This document shows positions 61,884 to 64,000 of a DNA stretch of 64,000 bases, piece after piece. Location: the NCBI GenBank assembly GCA_964578605.1, contig CAZODO010000018.1, forward strand, positions 3,666-67,665, in the 5' to 3' direction. The stretch comes from JAXMHN01 sp964578605. GTDB taxonomy: Bacteria; Verrucomicrobiota; Verrucomicrobiia; Limisphaerales; SIBE01. The position numbers and the translations under genes were made by a program. The notes under the pieces were generated by a model. That model did not search any database and was not told where the DNA came from. It was given only the letters and a program-made list of their open reading frames with translations. The first letter of the stretch is position 1, and every line of letters starts with the position of its first letter.

Positions 61884-62774
61884 TCAGACGAGGACCGCAG
61901 CAGCTTTGCGCAATTCCTCGACGAATACGGCAAGCGGCTTGTCGTCGGCTCTGTCGTCTCGATGGCCTACGGCGATACACACCGGCTCAGGAGCAGCCGA
62001 GAGTTTCTTCAATCGGACGCGCTCCGGCACGCGATGCGCCGTTCGCGATGTCAGCAGGGCCACGCCCAGACCTGATTCCACTGCCGCCATGAGGCTCTCC
62101 AAGCCGTCGTATTCTTCGGCGATCTGGGGCCGCAGCTTGTGCCGGCGCAACCAGCCAGTGATGATGTCCCAATACTCAGGGTAATCGCGCTGGCAGAAGA
62201 CGAGCAACGGTTCACGAGCGACTTCGGCGGGTGTCACGTGCGATTGGCGGGCCAAGGGATGGTTGCGATTCACCACCAGTTGCCAGGGTACCCGTCTCAG
62301 CGGCGTCCATTTCAATCCCCTTGTTCCACGCTGCTGCCCGACGCTGAGCGCGACATCCAGTTTGTCGTTTTCCAGTCCCTCCAGCATTTCTTCGGTCGAG
62401 AGGTCGAACAACTCCACACGGGCGTTCGGATGCGCTTGCGTGAAGTTTTCCACAGCGGCGGCCAATAACCCGGCAGCCAATGAGGGCGCGTAACCAACCC
62501 GCAAGCGCACGCCGCGTCCGGCCGCACGCACGCGTTCGAGCACCTGCTCGGCGTGCTGGATGAGGTCGCGGGCCTCGCGGAGCAAGGCTTCACCGACCGG
62601 CGTCAGTCGGATGGAGTGGGCCTCCCGCTTCAGCAGGCACTGGCCGATTTCGTCCTCCAGCGCTTTGATCTGTCGGCTCAGCGCGGGCTGTGTCAGGAAA
62701 ATCCGTTTCGCGGCACGGCTGATGTTGCCGTCTTCGGCCACCGCCACAAAGTAACGCAGTTGTCGAAGTTCCAT
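61884..62774 (-). CDS. LysR-family transcriptional regulator
   Basis: A 296-residue regulator. The N-terminal winged helix MELRQLRYFVAVAEDGNISR, then AAKRIFLTQPALSRQIKALE is the LysR motif; a periplasmic-binding-like effector domain follows (LRVGYAPSLAAGLL onward). It is divergent from the pirin gene, with about 80 bp between starts, so it probably controls pirin and the genes after it. Confidence 0.95.
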   Translation of the reverse strand: MELRQLRYFVAVAEDGNISRAAKRIFLTQPALSRQIKALEDEIGQCLLKREAHSIRLTPVGEALLREARDLIQHAEQVLERVRAAGRGVRLRVGYAPSLAAGLLAAAVENFTQAHPNARVELFDLSTEEMLEGLENDKLDVALSVGQQRGTRGLKWTPLRRVPWQLVVNRNHPLARQSHVTPAEVAREPLLVFCQRDYPEYWDIITGWLRRHKLRPQIAEEYDGLESLMAAVESGLGVALLTSRTAHRVPERVRLKKLSAAPEPVCIAVGHRDDRADDKPLAVFVEELRKAAAVLV

Positions 62775-62857
62775 GCCGGGAGATCATAACCAAAAAGCAG
62801 TCTCAGGCCAATAACTTGGCATTAGCCGGTCAACGTCGCAGCGGGCATTGTGTTCGC

Positions 62858-63574
62858 ATGAAAACGACAGCGACTGAACTGAACATCCGACGGGCGGATG
62901 AACGCGGCCATGCCGACCACGGTTGGCTCAATTCGCACCACACTTTCTCCTTCGCCGACTACTACGATCCCGCGCACATCGGCTTCCGCTCCCTCCGGGT
63001 TATCAATGACGACCGGGTTGCGCCGGGCATGGGCTTCGGCACCCACCCGCACCGCGACATGGAGATTTTCAGCTACGTGCTCGAAGGCACGCTGGAACAT
63101 AAGGACAGCATGGGCAACGGACGTCAGCTAAAACCCGGCCAGATTCAACTCATGAGCGCGGGCCGCGGCATCACGCACAGCGAGTTCAACCCGTCTCCCA
63201 AAGAGTCGTTGCACTTCCTGCAAATCTGGATTCAACCACGAGAGCGCGGCCTGACGCCCAGCTACACCGAGTGGTATCCGAAGCCGGAACAGGCCGACGC
63301 CGCCAAGGTGCTCGTCATCTCGCCGGACGGTCGCGACGGCTCCGCCACCATTCATCAGGACGCGGACATCTATCGTATCCGGCTCAAGCCGGGCCAGACG
63401 GTGATACACAAGCTCAGGCCGGGCCGGGGCGCGTGGCTACACGTGGCCGAAGGTGCTTTGACCCTCAACGGCGCAGCGCTGGCGACCGGCGACGGCGCAA
63501 GCATGGAGGAACCGGGGACGCTCACGCTTACCGCTGCGAGGCAGACCGAGGCGATCCTGTTCGATTTGCGCTGA
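62858..63574 (+). CDS. Pirin-family protein (YhhW-like)
   Basis: A 238-residue double cupin. Metal ligands of the N-terminal cupin are visible in GTHPHRDMEIFSYVLEGTLE followed by H; GRGITHSEFNPS is the second conserved block. Members include quercetin 2,3-dioxygenase-like enzymes. The start MKTTATELNIRRADER was chosen. Divergent LysR suggests inducible expression. Confidence 0.92.
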   Translation: MKTTATELNIRRADERGHADHGWLNSHHTFSFADYYDPAHIGFRSLRVINDDRVAPGMGFGTHPHRDMEIFSYVLEGTLEHKDSMGNGRQLKPGQIQLMSAGRGITHSEFNPSPKESLHFLQIWIQPRERGLTPSYTEWYPKPEQADAAKVLVISPDGRDGSATIHQDADIYRIRLKPGQTVIHKLRPGRGAWLHVAEGALTLNGAALATGDGASMEEPGTLTLTAARQTEAILFDLR

Positions 63575-63599
63575 GGGCTTTCATAAGCACCAGAACCTT

Positions 63600-63857
63600 A
63601 TGTCGAAAACCATTCGCATCGTTGCCCTCGCGCTGGCGCTGGCCGCCACCGGCACTTGGCTCGCCACCGGGGCTAACCGGGGCTGGACGAAGACCAGCGT
63701 GCCGGTGAAAACGGTTGATGAAATAACCGGCATTGAAGCCGTCAGCTACGAGCGGCGCTTCTTGCCCGGCTTGGAGATTCTGGGGGCCGCCCTACTTGGA
63801 GCCTCCCTGCTTGCAGCAACCTCATTTCTTTTCCGCAACAAACAAACCACCCACTGA
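63600..63857 (+). CDS. Small membrane protein
   Basis: An 85-residue protein with two hydrophobic segments (RIVALALALAATGTWLATGA and LEILGAALLGASLLAATSFL) around a short polar loop. I do not recognise the family. It starts 25 bp after pirin and 13 bp precede the next gene, so it belongs to the same operon. Confidence 0.65.
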   Translation: MSKTIRIVALALALAATGTWLATGANRGWTKTSVPVKTVDEITGIEAVSYERRFLPGLEILGAALLGASLLAATSFLFRNKQTTH

Positions 63858-63870
63858 AACACACGACCGT

Positions 63871-64000
63871 ATGACGACTAGAATCATCACTCTCTTAACC
63901 TTAGCCACGCTTACCAGCGCCGCCTTGGCTGCGCCCCAGTCATTCGACTTCAAAGACCCCAAGGGCGTGAACAATGCGGTTTTCAGACTCGACGCCCCGC
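63871..64000 (+). CDS. YceI-like periplasmic protein (N-terminal part)
   Basis: The gene runs off the right edge. The visible 43 residues are a signal peptide (IITLLTLATLTSAALA) followed by PQSFDFKDPKGVNNAVF and RLDAP, a beginning often seen in YceI-family lipid-binding proteins of this phylum. The family call rests on this short stretch. Confidence 0.55.
   Translation, partial: MTTRIITLLTLATLTSAALAAPQSFDFKDPKGVNNAVFRLDAP

Overview
The window is GC-rich, gene-dense bacterial chromosome that most resembles Verrucomicrobiota (Pedosphaera/Limisphaera-like). The signs are a secreted pseudopilin-like protein with GFTLVELLVVIAIIAILA followed by a CxSNLRQIG stretch and an SDGH motif, several Tat- or Sec-exported sugar-active proteins (two parallel beta-helix proteins, a GH172/DUF2961 protein, a sugar isomerase-like protein), cell-surface proteins sharing a C-terminal domain that ends in RFYQVR or CYRLFRP, a DUF2934 protein, and a cbb3 oxidase operon. 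The assignment is by recognition only; no 16S rRNA gene is present.

Layout. 0-30 kb is mostly core metabolism and housekeeping: the end of carA, a sodium:solute symporter, a threonyl-tRNA synthetase without a TGS domain, DUF309, parB, def, a PHP phosphatase, ndh, rnc with a zinc-finger protein upstream, leuB, a GT39-like membrane protein, an esterase, a secreted protein with eight TIG repeats, DUF2934, clpB, a glycoside hydrolase-glycosyltransferase fusion, then a tight tyrA-aroA-cmk-plsC-DPP-IV run. 30-36.5 kb holds PAP2 phosphatase and secreted carbohydrate-related genes. 36.7-42.6 kb is a ccoS-ccoN-ccoO-ccoP-ccoI operon with ATGA overlaps, making and metallating a cbb3 terminal oxidase.

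43.3-47.4 kb is an accessory island made of toxin-antitoxin-like modules: AbiEi/AbiEii, an orphan DUF6088 antitoxin, an ankyrin/HTH gene whose 5' end seems lost, a chimeric scrap of an AAA-ATPase operon, and an AbrB/PIN pair. Two of the modules begin directly after a leftover 3' end of a serine resolvase gene, so the island looks like a mosaic of repeated insertions. A tRNA-Leu(UAA) follows. 48-60.3 kb returns to chromosome-like content: a tail-specific protease, a GlpG-like rhomboid, a DMT exporter, yraN-rnhB, secreted proteins, a signal-peptide-bearing CinA-like protein and a beta-helix protein. 60.3-61.9 kb is a rearranged segment with a 235-bp direct repeat on either side of an SdpI-like gene. 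The window ends with LysR, pirin, a small membrane protein and the start of a YceI-like gene.

The least explained structure is non-coding. (1) Three dispersed quasi-palindromic arrays place ACCCGT and then ACGGGT cores exactly 11 bp apart. (2) A GC-rich palindrome family occurs at three places. (3) A 70-bp module (GCGTGACAT, 40 nt, TGTACACA-NN-TGTGTACA) occurs twice in inverted orientation, 18 kb apart, with identical internal spacing.
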